NCBI RefSeq assembly: GCF_045038035.1 | Contig: NZ_CP173427.1 | Span: 2,728,001-2,792,000 of the forward strand | Length of the DNA stretch: 64,000 nucleotides | Direction of reading: 5' to 3' | Origin: Paenibacillus_F chitinolyticus_A | GTDB taxonomy: Bacteria > Bacillota > Bacilli > Paenibacillales > NBRC-103111 | Part shown: positions 1-8,042 of the stretch, piece after piece | Layout: the number at the start of each line of letters is the position of its first letter | How positions within the stretch are numbered: the stretch's first letter is position 1 | The notes under the pieces: generated by a model | The model's input: the letters and a program-made list of their open reading frames with translations, nothing else | Told to the model about the DNA's origin: nothing | Database searches by the model: none | Translations under genes and position numbers: made by a program

Positions 1-2
1 TC

Positions 3-413
3 CGGGCTCTGGAGCTGGCTTCCTTTATGGAGGATATTCATACGCTTCCGGACGGGATCGATACATTAGTAGGGGAAAGAGGGGTGTCCTTGTCGGGCGG
101 ACAGAAGCAAAGAATCGCTTTTGCGCGGGCGATCATTTCCGAACCCGAAATTATGCTGCTGGATGACGCTTTATCCGCTGTCGACGCTAAAACGGAGGCG
201 GGCATAATCGCCAACCTTATTGCGGAGCGAAAGGGGCGTACGACGCTCATTTCGACGCACCGGTTATCCGCCGTGGAACATTCCGATTTCATCGTCGTAA
301 TGGATCAGGGCCGGATCGTCCAATGCGGCGCGCATGTTCAATTAGTTGCCTGCGAAGGTTGGTATAAAGAACAATACGAGTCGCAAAAACTGCAAATGAA
401 CTTGCTAAAGTGA
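3..413 (+). CDS. bmrC: ABC exporter subunit, BmrC-like (5' truncated by window edge)
   Basis: Only the C-terminal part of an ABC nucleotide-binding domain is present; the frame is open to the left edge, so the gene begins outside the window. The signature LSGGQKQR, the Walker B stretch IMLLDDALSAVD and the switch His in ISTHRLS are all visible. The residue after the Walker B Asp is Asp rather than the catalytic Glu, which is the mark of the degenerate site carried by one subunit of heterodimeric exporters; B. subtilis BmrC has the same Asp. The stop overlaps the start of the next gene (GTGA), whose product has the intact Glu, so the two probably form one multidrug or peptide exporter in the cell membrane. 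The BmrC name rests on the pairing and this residue; another heterodimeric exporter of the same type is possible. Confidence 0.85.
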   Translation, partial: RALELASFMEDIHTLPDGIDTLVGERGVSLSGGQKQRIAFARAIISEPEIMLLDDALSAVDAKTEAGIIANLIAERKGRTTLISTHRLSAVEHSDFIVVMDQGRIVQCGAHVQLVACEGWYKEQYESQKLQMNLLK

Positions 414-2449
414 GCGTGGAAAATCCTATGAATGTAGGAAAGAAGCTTTTCAAGTATGTTCTTTATTACAAGAAATCGTTTATCGGGGCGCTTTGTCTTC
501 TCTTGCTGATGGTAGCGGCGGAATTGTCCGGACCAATTATTGCCAAACGGTTAATCGACCAACATATTCTGGGGATAGAAAAACCTTGGTACGAAACACG
601 GGAACCCGGGGAAAATGCCGTGCCTTATAAAGGGAAGCATTACAAAAGAGGCGATTATTTTCACGAGCAGGAAGAGAAGGGACAAGAAGTCCGCATTCTC
701 CAGGTGCAGCGGCAGTTCGTATTTGTTCCGGAAGCTGTGAAGGCGGACGGTGAACGGATTGTACAAGGCGACCGACTCATTATCAAGCGAAATGCGGAAA
801 CCGGGACGTACCCGGCCGATATTCTCTCCACGCGCGACTTGTTTCTCTTTTATGAACCGGAATTGGAGAAAATCGTCAACTTGATCCTTCTTTATTTCGG
901 ATTCGTAGGGGCAGCCAGCATGCTCGAATACGGTCAAACGTATGCCTTGCAAGTATCTTCCAACCGTGTCATTCAAAAAATGCGGATAGATGTTCTAAAG
1001 CAAATCCACCGGATTCCCATTTCGTACTTCGACCGGATACCGGCCGGCCGGATCGTATCTTGCGTAACCAACGATACCGAAGCCGTGAAAGAATTGTTTG
1101 TTACCGTATTGAGAAATTTTTTCACCGGAACCGTCTACATCACCGGAATCTTGACGGCCCTCTTTATATTGGACGTCAGGCTCGCGCTTATTTGCACGCT
1201 TATCATTCCTGCCCTTGGGGGCTGGATTTTCCTTTATCAGAAATTTGCATCCAAATACAGTCAAACCATCCGATCCACCTTGAGCGATATCAACGGCTTG
1301 ATCAACGAAACCATTCAATGTATGCCTGTCATTCGCGCGTTCTCCCGGCAGCGCACCGTGCGGCAGGAATTTGAGGATAAAAATGTACGTTACTTTACGT
1401 ATTCCAATAAACTGCTTACTTTAAAAGCGCTCACTTCCAATAATTTGGTTACGGTTCTCAGAAGTCTCGCGCTCGCCGCCATCATCTGGTATTTCGGCAG
1501 CGCCGGTTTGAGCCATCAGTCGGTCTTCACCTTTGGCATGATTTATGCCTTTGTGGAATATGTGGAGCGCTTATTCCAGCCTCTGGTGGGAATGGTGAAT
1601 CAACTGGCTCAGCTGAATCATTCCCTCGTTTCGGCCGAACGGGTTTTCAGGCTGATGGAAGAGGAAGGCTCGGATGTCGCAGACGAGGAAACGCCGAAAA
1701 TGAAAGGGAACGTAAAATTCGAGAACGTTTCCTTTGCCTATTCGGACGATCATTACGTTCTCCGAGATATTTCTTTCGAGGCGAAGCAGGGACAGACGAT
1801 CGCATTCGTCGGACATACGGGATCGGGGAAAAGTTCCATCATGAACGTACTGCTGAGATTTTACGAGCTGCAAAAGGGAACCGTTACGATTGACGGATAC
1901 AATATCCAGACCCTCTCCAGGCAGCAAGTAAGGAAACAGATCGGCATCGTTCTACAGGAACCCTTCTTGTTCACAGGCACCATTGCCAGCAATATCAGTT
2001 TGGACAATCCGGCCATCAGCCGTGAGTTGATCGAGGAATCGCTAAGAGCGGTCGGAGCCCGGCGCGTGCTTCAGCATCTGCCTAATGGATTGGACGAACC
2101 CGTGATCGAAAAAGGAAGCACCTTATCGGTCGGGCAAAAGCAGCTGATTTCGTTTGCAAGGGCGCTCGCCTACAACACGCCTGTCCTTATCCTCGATGAG
2201 GCAACATCCAACATCGATACGGAGACCGAAGGGATGATCCAATCGGCACTTGAAGTGTTGAAGAAAGGAAGGACTACGCTTGTCATTGCCCACCGGTTGT
2301 CTACCATCCATCATGCGGATCTCATTCTAGTGATGGACCGGGGCCGAATCGCGGAACGAGGCAATCACGACGAATTGATGCGGTATCGGGGCATCTATTA
2401 CCAGATGTATCAATTGCAAATGCGTGATAGGGCGAACGTTCCCGTTTAA
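410..2449 (+). CDS. bmrD: ABC exporter subunit with permease and ATPase, BmrD-like
   Basis: A full half-transporter of 679 residues: N-terminal membrane domain (about 20-330) followed by an ATPase domain with Walker A GHTGSGKSS at 468, signature LSVGQKQ and Walker B ending in DE (Glu597), so this subunit carries the complete Glu. A hydrophilic insertion of about 90 residues lies between the first and second membrane helices (about 55-145). B. subtilis BmrD (673 aa) has an extracellular domain in this place, which supports the assignment. The start is GTG, overlapping the stop of the upstream subunit by 4 bases, so translation is probably coupled. Likely function is ATP-driven export of drugs or peptides by the heterodimer. 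A terminator follows directly. Confidence 0.88.
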   Translation: MSVENPMNVGKKLFKYVLYYKKSFIGALCLLLLMVAAELSGPIIAKRLIDQHILGIEKPWYETREPGENAVPYKGKHYKRGDYFHEQEEKGQEVRILQVQRQFVFVPEAVKADGERIVQGDRLIIKRNAETGTYPADILSTRDLFLFYEPELEKIVNLILLYFGFVGAASMLEYGQTYALQVSSNRVIQKMRIDVLKQIHRIPISYFDRIPAGRIVSCVTNDTEAVKELFVTVLRNFFTGTVYITGILTALFILDVRLALICTLIIPALGGWIFLYQKFASKYSQTIRSTLSDINGLINETIQCMPVIRAFSRQRTVRQEFEDKNVRYFTYSNKLLTLKALTSNNLVTVLRSLALAAIIWYFGSAGLSHQSVFTFGMIYAFVEYVERLFQPLVGMVNQLAQLNHSLVSAERVFRLMEEEGSDVADEETPKMKGNVKFENVSFAYSDDHYVLRDISFEAKQGQTIAFVGHTGSGKSSIMNVLLRFYELQKGTVTIDGYNIQTLSRQQVRKQIGIVLQEPFLFTGTIASNISLDNPAISRELIEESLRAVGARRVLQHLPNGLDEPVIEKGSTLSVGQKQLISFARALAYNTPVLILDEATSNIDTETEGMIQSALEVLKKGRTTLVIAHRLSTIHHADLILVMDRGRIAERGNHDELMRYRGIYYQMYQLQMRDRANVPV

Positions 2450-2452
2450 TCC

Positions 2453-2500
2453 AAGAAAGCAGTCGGCCGCATCGTGCGGACACTGCTTTCTTGCTTTTTA
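2453..2500 (+). terminator. Rho-independent terminator after the ABC exporter pair
   Basis: An 11-bp perfect stem (2453-2463 with 2482-2492) closes a loop that is itself GC-rich. A short T-rich run follows at 2495-2499. It sits 3 bases after the stop of the exporter gene. Confidence 0.8.
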
Positions 2501-2527
2501 AGCAAATCGGCGTGGATGAGATAATCC

Positions 2528-2608
2528 TGTGGAATAAGGGGTTGTAAAAATTGCCTGTTCATGGTAATTTAGCTCCTATCCAGTAAGAATCAGGAGGATT
2601 ATTCCACA
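2528..2608 (+). promoter_or_regulatory. Promoter region of MFS gene flanked by a 10-bp inverted repeat
   Basis: A weak sigma-A-like promoter is present (TTGTAA at 2542-2547, 17-bp spacer, TAATTT at 2565-2570). A perfect 10-bp inverted repeat, TGTGGAATAA at 2528-2537 and TTATTCCACA at 2599-2608, brackets promoter and ribosome site; the right arm ends on the first base of the start codon. The left arm lies upstream of the -35, so the repeat is more likely a pair of protein-binding half sites than an mRNA hairpin. Confidence 0.4.
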
Positions 2609-3876
2609 TGAATTGGCTCAAATGGGATCTGAATCTGAAAATCAGATTAACAGGCGATACCGTGTTTAATCTGCTTTTTTGGATGTATTTCCCTTTCATT
2701 ACCTTGTTTTTCAGCGAAGCGTTCGGCAAATCCGTTGCCAGCGTGCTGATGGCTGTACCGCCTATATTCAGCCTGGCTGGCGGCTTGTTCGGCGGTTTTC
2801 TGTCGGACCGCCTGGGCAGGCGGCCGGCCATGCTGCTGGGCGCGTTTATGCAAGCTTCGATGTTTGCCGTGTTTGCGTTATCTCCATCGCACTGGCTGGA
2901 CTATCTCGCTTACATCGGCATCGGCCTCGGGGGAGCCATCTATATGCCGGCCAGTTCGGCTATGGTGGCGGATGTGACGCCGTTACAAGACCGGCGGATG
3001 GTCTATGCCACTTTTGTGACCGGAAGGAACATCGGGGCCGTGTTCGGACCCGCGCTCGGTTCGGTCTTCTTTTTCCAGTACCGGCAAGAGCTGCTCTGGA
3101 CCTGCACGGCTGTCACGCTGCTGTATTCGCTGGCCATCCTGCTGATGATCAAGGAGACGCTGCCGGCGGCGGCCGGAGCAGCCCGGCAAGGCATGAGGCT
3201 GTCCGGAATTTTGAAGGAGCAGGTGAGCAGCTACGGCGTCATTTTCCGGGATAAAGTATTTGCTCTCTATATAGCCGCAGGCGTTCTGGTTACGATCGCC
3301 TTTATGCAGCTCGATATGTACCTGGCGGTGTACGTGACCGAGTATGTGCCGGCGCAGAAGCTGCTGACCATCGGGGATTGGACCTTTTCCCTCAGCAGTT
3401 CGCAGGCATTCGGTCTGATACTCGGTCTGAACGGCCTATTGTTCGTTCTGGGTGTCATGCCGGTAACGAAATGGTTTGAAGAATGGCCGGAACGCAACGT
3501 GCTCATCCTGTCTTCGCTGCTGTTCGGAGCGGGAATGTTTATGTTCGGGTTCACGACACAGATATGGCTGCTGCTGATTTTCACGGTTATTTTCACGGTA
3601 GGAGAAATTTCACGAAGCCCGGTTACCGAAAGTTTCATCAGCAAATACGCGCCCGACCATGCCAGAGGCCAGTATATGGGGGCATCCGGTCTTCAGTTTT
3701 CGGTCGGCAGGCTGATTGCGCCCGTTACGGTTTTGCTCTCTACCTGGTTTCCTCCGCTAGCGGTATTCGGGTTTATTTTTCTGGTTACCATCCTCAGTTC
3801 TCTCCTATATATACGCGTGTTTAAAATGCTCCCTGCCAGCTACTACGATCCCCAGCGGAAAGCGGATGCCGTCTGA
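2608..3876 (+). CDS. MFS transporter
   Basis: A 422-residue protein with about 12 hydrophobic segments. The loop after the second helix reads GGFLSDRLGRRPAM, which is the classic MFS motif A (G-x-x-x-D-R-x-G-R-R). A GRNIGAVFGPALG stretch in helix 5 resembles the antiporter motif C region. The start ATG follows a CAGGAGG ribosome site by 10 bases. It stands alone between two terminators, so it is a single-gene unit. The size and motif fit a drug or metabolite efflux protein (YttB/YfkF-like families), but the substrate cannot be read from the sequence. Confidence 0.85.
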   Translation: MNWLKWDLNLKIRLTGDTVFNLLFWMYFPFITLFFSEAFGKSVASVLMAVPPIFSLAGGLFGGFLSDRLGRRPAMLLGAFMQASMFAVFALSPSHWLDYLAYIGIGLGGAIYMPASSAMVADVTPLQDRRMVYATFVTGRNIGAVFGPALGSVFFFQYRQELLWTCTAVTLLYSLAILLMIKETLPAAAGAARQGMRLSGILKEQVSSYGVIFRDKVFALYIAAGVLVTIAFMQLDMYLAVYVTEYVPAQKLLTIGDWTFSLSSSQAFGLILGLNGLLFVLGVMPVTKWFEEWPERNVLILSSLLFGAGMFMFGFTTQIWLLLIFTVIFTVGEISRSPVTESFISKYAPDHARGQYMGASGLQFSVGRLIAPVTVLLSTWFPPLAVFGFIFLVTILSSLLYIRVFKMLPASYYDPQRKADAV

Positions 3877-3911
3877 CTAAGAAACGATTGGGGGTAAAAT
3901 AAACGAACTTG

Positions 3912-3941
3912 AAAGAAAGCCGGGGAGGCTTTCTTTTTTGT
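3912..3941 (+). terminator. Rho-independent terminator after MFS gene
   Basis: A 9-bp stem AAAGAAAGC/GCTTTCTTT (3912-3920 with 3928-3936) with a 7-base GC-rich loop and a run of six T residues, starting 36 bases after the stop codon. Confidence 0.85.
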
Positions 3942-3993
3942 TGCGGAGATGCGGACTGTAAAAAGTAAAAATAAATTTTTTTTCGGGCAGGGG

Positions 3994-4020
3994 TGTCGAT
4001 TTTGCCGTTTGTTCTTCGTC
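3994..4020 (+). promoter_or_regulatory. ECF42-type promoter, site 1 (upstream of hydrolase)
   Basis: TGTCGA at 3994-3999, 17-bp spacer, CGTC at 4017-4020, in the wider pattern TGTCGATT...TTCGTCGT. The same pattern with identical spacing occurs at 5186, 6963 and 60095. It matches the -35 TGTCGA and -10 CGWC signature I recall for ECF42 sigma factors, and such a factor is encoded 1.7 kb downstream. The predicted transcript has a leader of about 190 bases before the hydrolase start, within which a small ORF may lie. Confidence 0.7.
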
Positions 4021-4040
4021 GTCTTGATAGAAGGCGGCCG

Positions 4041-4187
4041 TTGAAGCATTTATTTCGGAATGCTCCTAATTCAGAGAAAGCCGAAAAGAAAGCGCTGGAG
4101 AAAGAAGCGGCCGAAGACAGGCATGGAGGAAAGACGCCGCCTGCATGGTCCAGTACTTTCCAAAAACAGCGTTCCGTTTTAAGATAG
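4041..4187 (+). CDS. Possible small charged protein (48 aa)
   Basis: A TTG-started frame of 48 codons lies between ECF42-type promoter site 1 and the hydrolase gene. An AGAAGG sequence sits 6 bases ahead of the TTG. The product would be rich in Lys, Glu and Ala in its first half with no membrane segment, signal peptide or known motif. The frame is also open further upstream, but that part contains the promoter, so the longer version is unlikely. It may equally be untranslated leader; I include it because the leader is unusually long for this regulon. Confidence 0.25.
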   Translation: MKHLFRNAPNSEKAEKKALEKEAAEDRHGGKTPPAWSSTFQKQRSVLR

Positions 4188-4221
4188 CTAAATAATCCGT
4201 TCAGCAGAAAAGGAGACATTT

Positions 4222-5037
4222 ATGATGGACTCGGTAATTTCAAAAGACGGCACAAAAATCGCTTACGACAAGACAGGGCAAGGCCCGGCGCTTATTCTGG
4301 TGACGGGAGCGTTCAGCTACCGCAAATTTCCGGGGCAGGTGCAGCTGGCCGAGCTGCTGGCCGGGCAATTCACGGTGTACAACTACGACCGGCGGGGAAG
4401 AGGGGACAGCGGAGACAAACAGCCCTATGCCATCGAACGCGAAATCGAGGATCTGCAAGCCGTTATTGGCGAAGCCGGCGGCTCCGCTTTCGTCTGGGGA
4501 TTGTCTTCTGGAGCGGTCCTGGCCCTGCAGGCGGCGGTGAGCGGGGCGGGCATCGCCAAATTAGCTTTGCATGAACCCCCGTTTGTGGTCGATCCGGCCG
4601 ACCGGAAGCCGCCGCACAATTTTACGGCGCATGTAAGCGAGCTCATTGCCGCCGGCCGTCGTGCCGAGGCCATCAAATATTTTATGACCCAAGGCATGGG
4701 AGCGCCTTCGTTCGTGGTCGGCATGTTGAAGCTGATGCCGGGTGTCTGGTCAAACCTGATGGCCGTTGCCCATACGCTCCCATACGATGCCGCCCTGCTC
4801 GATGGCTATATGGAAGGAACGCCATTGCCGGCCGAATTATGGCGCTCCGTCACGCTGCCAGTTCTTGTGCTTGAAGGCACGGAAAGTCCGGCGGGTCTGC
4901 GTCATGGCGCGCAAGCGCTCGCTCATGCCCTTCCCAATGCTCGGCTGCTCAGCAAGAAAGGACTCGGCCATACGAAAAAACTCCCCGCCAAATTAATTTC
5001 AGCGGAACTTTCGGCGTTTTTTACAGGAAAACAGTGA
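4222..5037 (+). CDS. Alpha/beta hydrolase
   Basis: A 271-residue single-domain alpha/beta-hydrolase-fold protein. The nucleophile elbow is GLSSG (Ser in W-G-L-S-S-G), the oxyanion/turn region contains YDRRGRGDS near residue 55-65, and a C-terminal GLGHTK supplies the catalytic His. No signal peptide, so it is cytosolic. A clean AAAGGAG lies 8 bases before ATGATG. Similar proteins are annotated as carboxylesterases or haloperoxidase-like hydrolases; the substrate is unknown. An ECF42-type promoter lies about 200 bases upstream, which would place it in the same regulon as the DGPF and sigma genes that follow on the same strand. Confidence 0.85.
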   Translation: MMDSVISKDGTKIAYDKTGQGPALILVTGAFSYRKFPGQVQLAELLAGQFTVYNYDRRGRGDSGDKQPYAIEREIEDLQAVIGEAGGSAFVWGLSSGAVLALQAAVSGAGIAKLALHEPPFVVDPADRKPPHNFTAHVSELIAAGRRAEAIKYFMTQGMGAPSFVVGMLKLMPGVWSNLMAVAHTLPYDAALLDGYMEGTPLPAELWRSVTLPVLVLEGTESPAGLRHGAQALAHALPNARLLSKKGLGHTKKLPAKLISAELSAFFTGKQ

Positions 5038-5185
5038 AGTTCGATTTAGAGCTGGCAGGTAAGTGGGGGATGGGAGTGTACGGAATGGGACCTATATTTC
5101 CGAATAGCAGGAACCAGACTTGCTTCCGCCGAAAGCTAGTAACCAAAGTTAACGTAGGAAATCGAAACGGGAAAATGGTATCCAC

Positions 5186-5212
5186 TGTCGATTCCGTTAA
5201 TCCCGGTTCGTC
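5186..5212 (+). promoter_or_regulatory. ECF42-type promoter, site 2 (upstream of DGPF gene 1 and sigma gene)
   Basis: TGTCGA at 5186-5191, 17-bp spacer, CGTC at 5209-5212; 40 bases ahead of the DGPF start. Since the DGPF and sigma genes overlap, this site would make the sigma factor autoregulated. I see no convincing sigma-A promoter in the same interval. Confidence 0.75.
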
Positions 5213-5252
5213 GTATAAGTGAAGGTACACGAAAAAGAGGAGGAATTAACCG

Positions 5253-5687
5253 ATGAGATTTATGATGATTGTTAAAGCGACGACGGATTCCGAGGCGGGG
5301 GCTATGCCCAGCCAAGAGCTTATCGAGGCGATGCAGAAGTATAACGAAGAATTGGTAAAAGCGGGCGTTCTGCTGGCCGCCGACGGCCTGCAGCCAAGCT
5401 CGAGCGGAATCCGGATTTCCTATCCGGAACCCGGAGGCAAACCGAAGGTGGTGGACGGACCGTTCACCGAGGCGAAAGAGATGATTGCGGGCTACACGCT
5501 TATTGAAGTCAAAACGAGAGAAGAAGCTATCGAGTGGGCTATGCGTATGCCGGATCCGCACGGATACGGACAAGGCGAGATCGAGCTGAGACAGGTGTTT
5601 GAGGTGGAAGATCTGATGAGTAATCCCGAGACGGCCGAGAAGGAAAAATCGCTCCGCAGGCAGGTCGAGGAGCAGAAGAAAGCGTGA
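5253..5687 (+). CDS. YCII-related DGPF-domain protein (copy 1)
   Basis: A 144-residue YCII-like (DGPF, PF03795 family) protein. It begins MRFMMIVKA, has the family's VDGPF motif near residue 69, and a TLIEVKTREEAIEWA stretch typical of the ferredoxin-like fold. Members have no established enzyme activity in general, although they resemble muconolactone-isomerase-type folds. In many genomes DGPF genes sit beside ECF42 sigma genes, as here: the stop overlaps the GTG of the sigma gene. It shares an exact 29-bp stretch with copy 2 at 7192-7220, so the two genes are recent or locally conserved paralogues. Ribosome site AGAGGAGG precedes ATG. Confidence 0.9.
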   Translation: MRFMMIVKATTDSEAGAMPSQELIEAMQKYNEELVKAGVLLAADGLQPSSSGIRISYPEPGGKPKVVDGPFTEAKEMIAGYTLIEVKTREEAIEWAMRMPDPHGYGQGEIELRQVFEVEDLMSNPETAEKEKSLRRQVEEQKKA

Positions 5688-6949
5688 CGCAGTCTTCAGC
5701 ACACCGGACGATCGATGCGATATGGCGTATCGAATCGCCCAAACTTATCGCGGGACTGACGCGTATGGTGAGGGACGTAGGACTCGCAGAGGATCTTGCC
5801 CAGGACGCTCTCGTAATCGCGCTGGAGAAATGGCCCCTTTCCGGTATTCCGGACAATCCCGGGGCCTGGCTGATGACGACGGCGAAGCGGCGTGCGATTG
5901 ACCTCCTGCGAAGAACGAAGGTGCAAGACCGTAAATACGCCGAAATGGCCCAAAGCATGGATCTGTATACGGAGGAAGACCTCAATTCCGCACTGGACGG
6001 GGAGATCGGCGACGATCTCCTCCGTCTGATCTTTATGACCTGCCATCCGGTGCTGTCGCAGGAAGCCCGAGTCGCGCTGACGCTCCGCCTGCTATGCGGG
6101 CTTACCACGGATGAAATCGCCCGTTCTTTCCTGTCTGCGGAGTCAACGGTTGCCCAGCGGATCGTGCGGGCCAAAAAAACGTTAAGCGCGAAGAAAATAC
6201 CTTTTGAAGTGCCGGCCGGAGAAGCGCTCAAGGAACGTTTGTCGGCCGTACTCGAGGTGATTTACCTTATGTTTAATGAAGGCTACTCCGCAACGTCGGG
6301 GGAGGACTGGATCCGGCCGCTGCTGTGCCGGGAGGCGTTGAGGCTCGGACGCGTGCTGGCCGAGATCGCTCCTGGGGAAGGGGAGGTCCATGGACTGGTC
6401 GCCCTGATGGAGATTCAATCCTCGCGGTTTCGAACGCGGATTGGCGCGGCGGGCGAACCCGTCCTCTTGATGGACCAGAACCGGGCGCAGTGGGACCGCC
6501 TGCTGATACGGCGGGGGTTGGCGGCACTCGAACGCAGCCGGAAGCTTGGACGCCCGCTCGGTCCTTATGCGCTGCAGGCTGCCATCTCCGCCTGCCATGC
6601 GGAGGCGATTAGCCCGGCCGAGACCGACTGGATCCGGATCGCGGCGTTTTACGAAGCGCTGTCAAGAGCCGCGCCGTCGCCGATTGTCGAGCTGAACCGG
6701 GCCGTCGCCATCGCTATGGCGTTCGGTCCGGCCTTCGGGCTGCAGATGGTGGACGAACTGAGCGGTGAGCCTGCTCTGGAGGGATATCATTTGCTGCCGA
6801 GCGTCCGCGGCGACCTTCTGGTGAAGCTCGGACGGCTGGAAGAAGCCCGTGCGGAATTCGAGCGGGCGGCTTCCATGACGCGCAATGCCCGGGAACGGGA
6901 TCTCTTGCTGAACCGGGCCGCTGAGTGCAGGACGGATGCCGCGGAATAA
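5684..6949 (+). CDS. RNA polymerase ECF sigma factor, ECF42 group
   Basis: A 421-residue protein, twice the normal ECF length. Region sigma2 spans about 10-80 (DLAQDALVIALEKWP, GAWLMTTAKRRAIDLLRR), sigma4 about 105-165 (EARVALTLRLLCGLTTDEIA and a helix-turn-helix). The long C-terminal part carries ELNRAVAIAMAFG and a TPR-like repeat (KLGRLEEARAEFERA), the extension that defines the ECF42 group. No anti-sigma factor is encoded nearby; the extension is thought to control activity in this group. GTG start overlaps the DGPF stop (GTGA), and DGPF genes lie on both sides. The four promoter-like sites described elsewhere are its probable targets, including its own operon. Confidence 0.92.
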   Translation: MTQSSAHRTIDAIWRIESPKLIAGLTRMVRDVGLAEDLAQDALVIALEKWPLSGIPDNPGAWLMTTAKRRAIDLLRRTKVQDRKYAEMAQSMDLYTEEDLNSALDGEIGDDLLRLIFMTCHPVLSQEARVALTLRLLCGLTTDEIARSFLSAESTVAQRIVRAKKTLSAKKIPFEVPAGEALKERLSAVLEVIYLMFNEGYSATSGEDWIRPLLCREALRLGRVLAEIAPGEGEVHGLVALMEIQSSRFRTRIGAAGEPVLLMDQNRAQWDRLLIRRGLAALERSRKLGRPLGPYALQAAISACHAEAISPAETDWIRIAAFYEALSRAAPSPIVELNRAVAIAMAFGPAFGLQMVDELSGEPALEGYHLLPSVRGDLLVKLGRLEEARAEFERAASMTRNARERDLLLNRAAECRTDAAE

Positions 6950-6962
6950 TTTTGTGCCGGCT

Positions 6963-6989
6963 TGTCGATTGCAAGGCTTCTCGTTCGTT
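6963..6989 (+). promoter_or_regulatory. ECF42-type promoter, site 3 (upstream of DGPF gene 2)
   Basis: TGTCGA at 6963-6968, 17-bp spacer, CGTT at 6986-6989, in the pattern TGTCGATT...GTTCGTTGT. It begins 13 bases after the sigma gene stop and 68 bases ahead of the second DGPF start, so it gives this gene an independent start signal within the same regulon. Confidence 0.72.
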
Positions 6990-7056
6990 GTCCTAATAAG
7001 GGGAGGAGCTGCGGAGGAACTGCCGCAAGTATTCTTCCCGCGAGGAGGAGACGGGG

Positions 7057-7491
7057 ATGCGATTTATGCTGATTGTAAAAGCGACAAGTTATTCGGAGGC
7101 AGGTGTAAAACCCGGCCGGGAATACGCGGAAGCGGTGGCTGCGTACCGCAAGTCATTGGCCGATGCCGGTGTGCTGCTTGCCGCGGAAGAGCTGCAGCCA
7201 AGCTCGAGCGGAATCCGGATAGGCTATTCTCCGAAGGGAGAGGAACCTGAATTCGAAGCGGGGCCTTTTCAAACCGGGCAAGGGCTTTTGGCGGGCTACA
7301 CACTCATTGAGGTGAATTCCGAACAGGAGGCCGTGAACTGGGCGCGACAGATGCCGGTTCCGCCTGGACTCGGGACTTTCGGGATTGAAGTCCGAGAGCT
7401 CACTGAGCCATTCAATCGGGCAAAAGAACCGGTGAATCGGGCCTTGGAAGCCGATTTGAAAAATCAGCTCGATATGCTGAAACATACCTAA
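7057..7491 (+). CDS. YCII-related DGPF-domain protein (copy 2)
   Basis: A 144-residue paralogue of the protein at 5253-5687: same length, MRFMLIVKA start, identical LQPSSSGIRI block and a GYTLIEVNS segment. The DGPF motif itself has changed to EAGPF (Asp-Gly lost), so the putative active-site Asp of the family is missing here. AGGAGGAGA precedes the ATG. Its own ECF42-type promoter lies upstream and the DUF1801 gene follows after 14 bases, forming a two-gene unit ended by a terminator. The function is unknown; altered catalytic motif suggests a structural or regulatory role relative to copy 1. Confidence 0.88.
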   Translation: MRFMLIVKATSYSEAGVKPGREYAEAVAAYRKSLADAGVLLAAEELQPSSSGIRIGYSPKGEEPEFEAGPFQTGQGLLAGYTLIEVNSEQEAVNWARQMPVPPGLGTFGIEVRELTEPFNRAKEPVNRALEADLKNQLDMLKHT

Positions 7492-7505
7492 AGGAGAAGA
7501 ATACC

Positions 7506-7847
7506 ATGAACCAGGAAGTAACCGATTTTATTGAAGCGTTGAAGGAACAATGGCAGAAAGAACTGTCCGCCGGGCTGCGTGAGGTCGTTCGCCAGGCTAT
7601 CCCCGATGTGGCGGAACGGATCCAGTACAAGAAGCCGCATTTTCTGAAAAACGGAAAATACGCCGCAGTCATTTCCACCTCCAAAGATGCGGTGAGCTTT
7701 ACGATCTTTAACGCCGCCGATCTCCGGCTGCCCGAAGGAATGTTTGACGGTCCTCCGGAAAGAAAAACGTTGAAGCTGCGTAAAGGGGAGACGTTTGATT
7801 CCGGGCTTCTGGTTCCTCTGGTTGTCCAAGCTTCAAGCACACTTTAA
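7506..7847 (+). CDS. DUF1801 (YdhG-like) protein
   Basis: A 113-residue protein of the DUF1801/YdhG type: N-terminal helix with DFIEALKEQWQKE, then VVRQAIPDVAERIQYKKPHF, where the family has its conserved W/Y-G-x-P-x-F-like segment, and a C-terminal TLKLRKGETFD. The fold resembles frataxin/iron-chaperone-like proteins, but the biochemical role is not established. AAAGGAGAAGA precedes the ATG. It is co-transcribed with DGPF copy 2, so the ECF42 regulon appears to include it. Confidence 0.8.
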   Translation: MNQEVTDFIEALKEQWQKELSAGLREVVRQAIPDVAERIQYKKPHFLKNGKYAAVISTSKDAVSFTIFNAADLRLPEGMFDGPPERKTLKLRKGETFDSGLLVPLVVQASSTL

Positions 7848-7866
7848 AGTACTTTTTCTGTAAATA

Positions 7867-7917
7867 AAAAAAGCAGGGAGTAATTTAGCAAACGCTAAGT
7901 TAATCCCTGCTTTTTTC
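7867..7917 (+). terminator. Bidirectional terminator between DUF1801 and MBL genes
   Basis: A 13-bp stem (7867-7879 with 7904-7916) flanked by A-run on one side and T-run on the other. It ends the ECF42-linked unit on the plus strand and could also serve the converging MBL gene. Confidence 0.85.
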
Positions 7918-8042
7918 GTGAAATCAGTTGATTGCTAACCGTAGTAAGGCGGACTCTCGTCCGGAAATCTAGGGGAAGAAGCCGTGCTTCGTGACAAGTT
8001 CCCGCCCCTTGAACCCCGCCGTCGGGATGCCCGCTTAAACGT

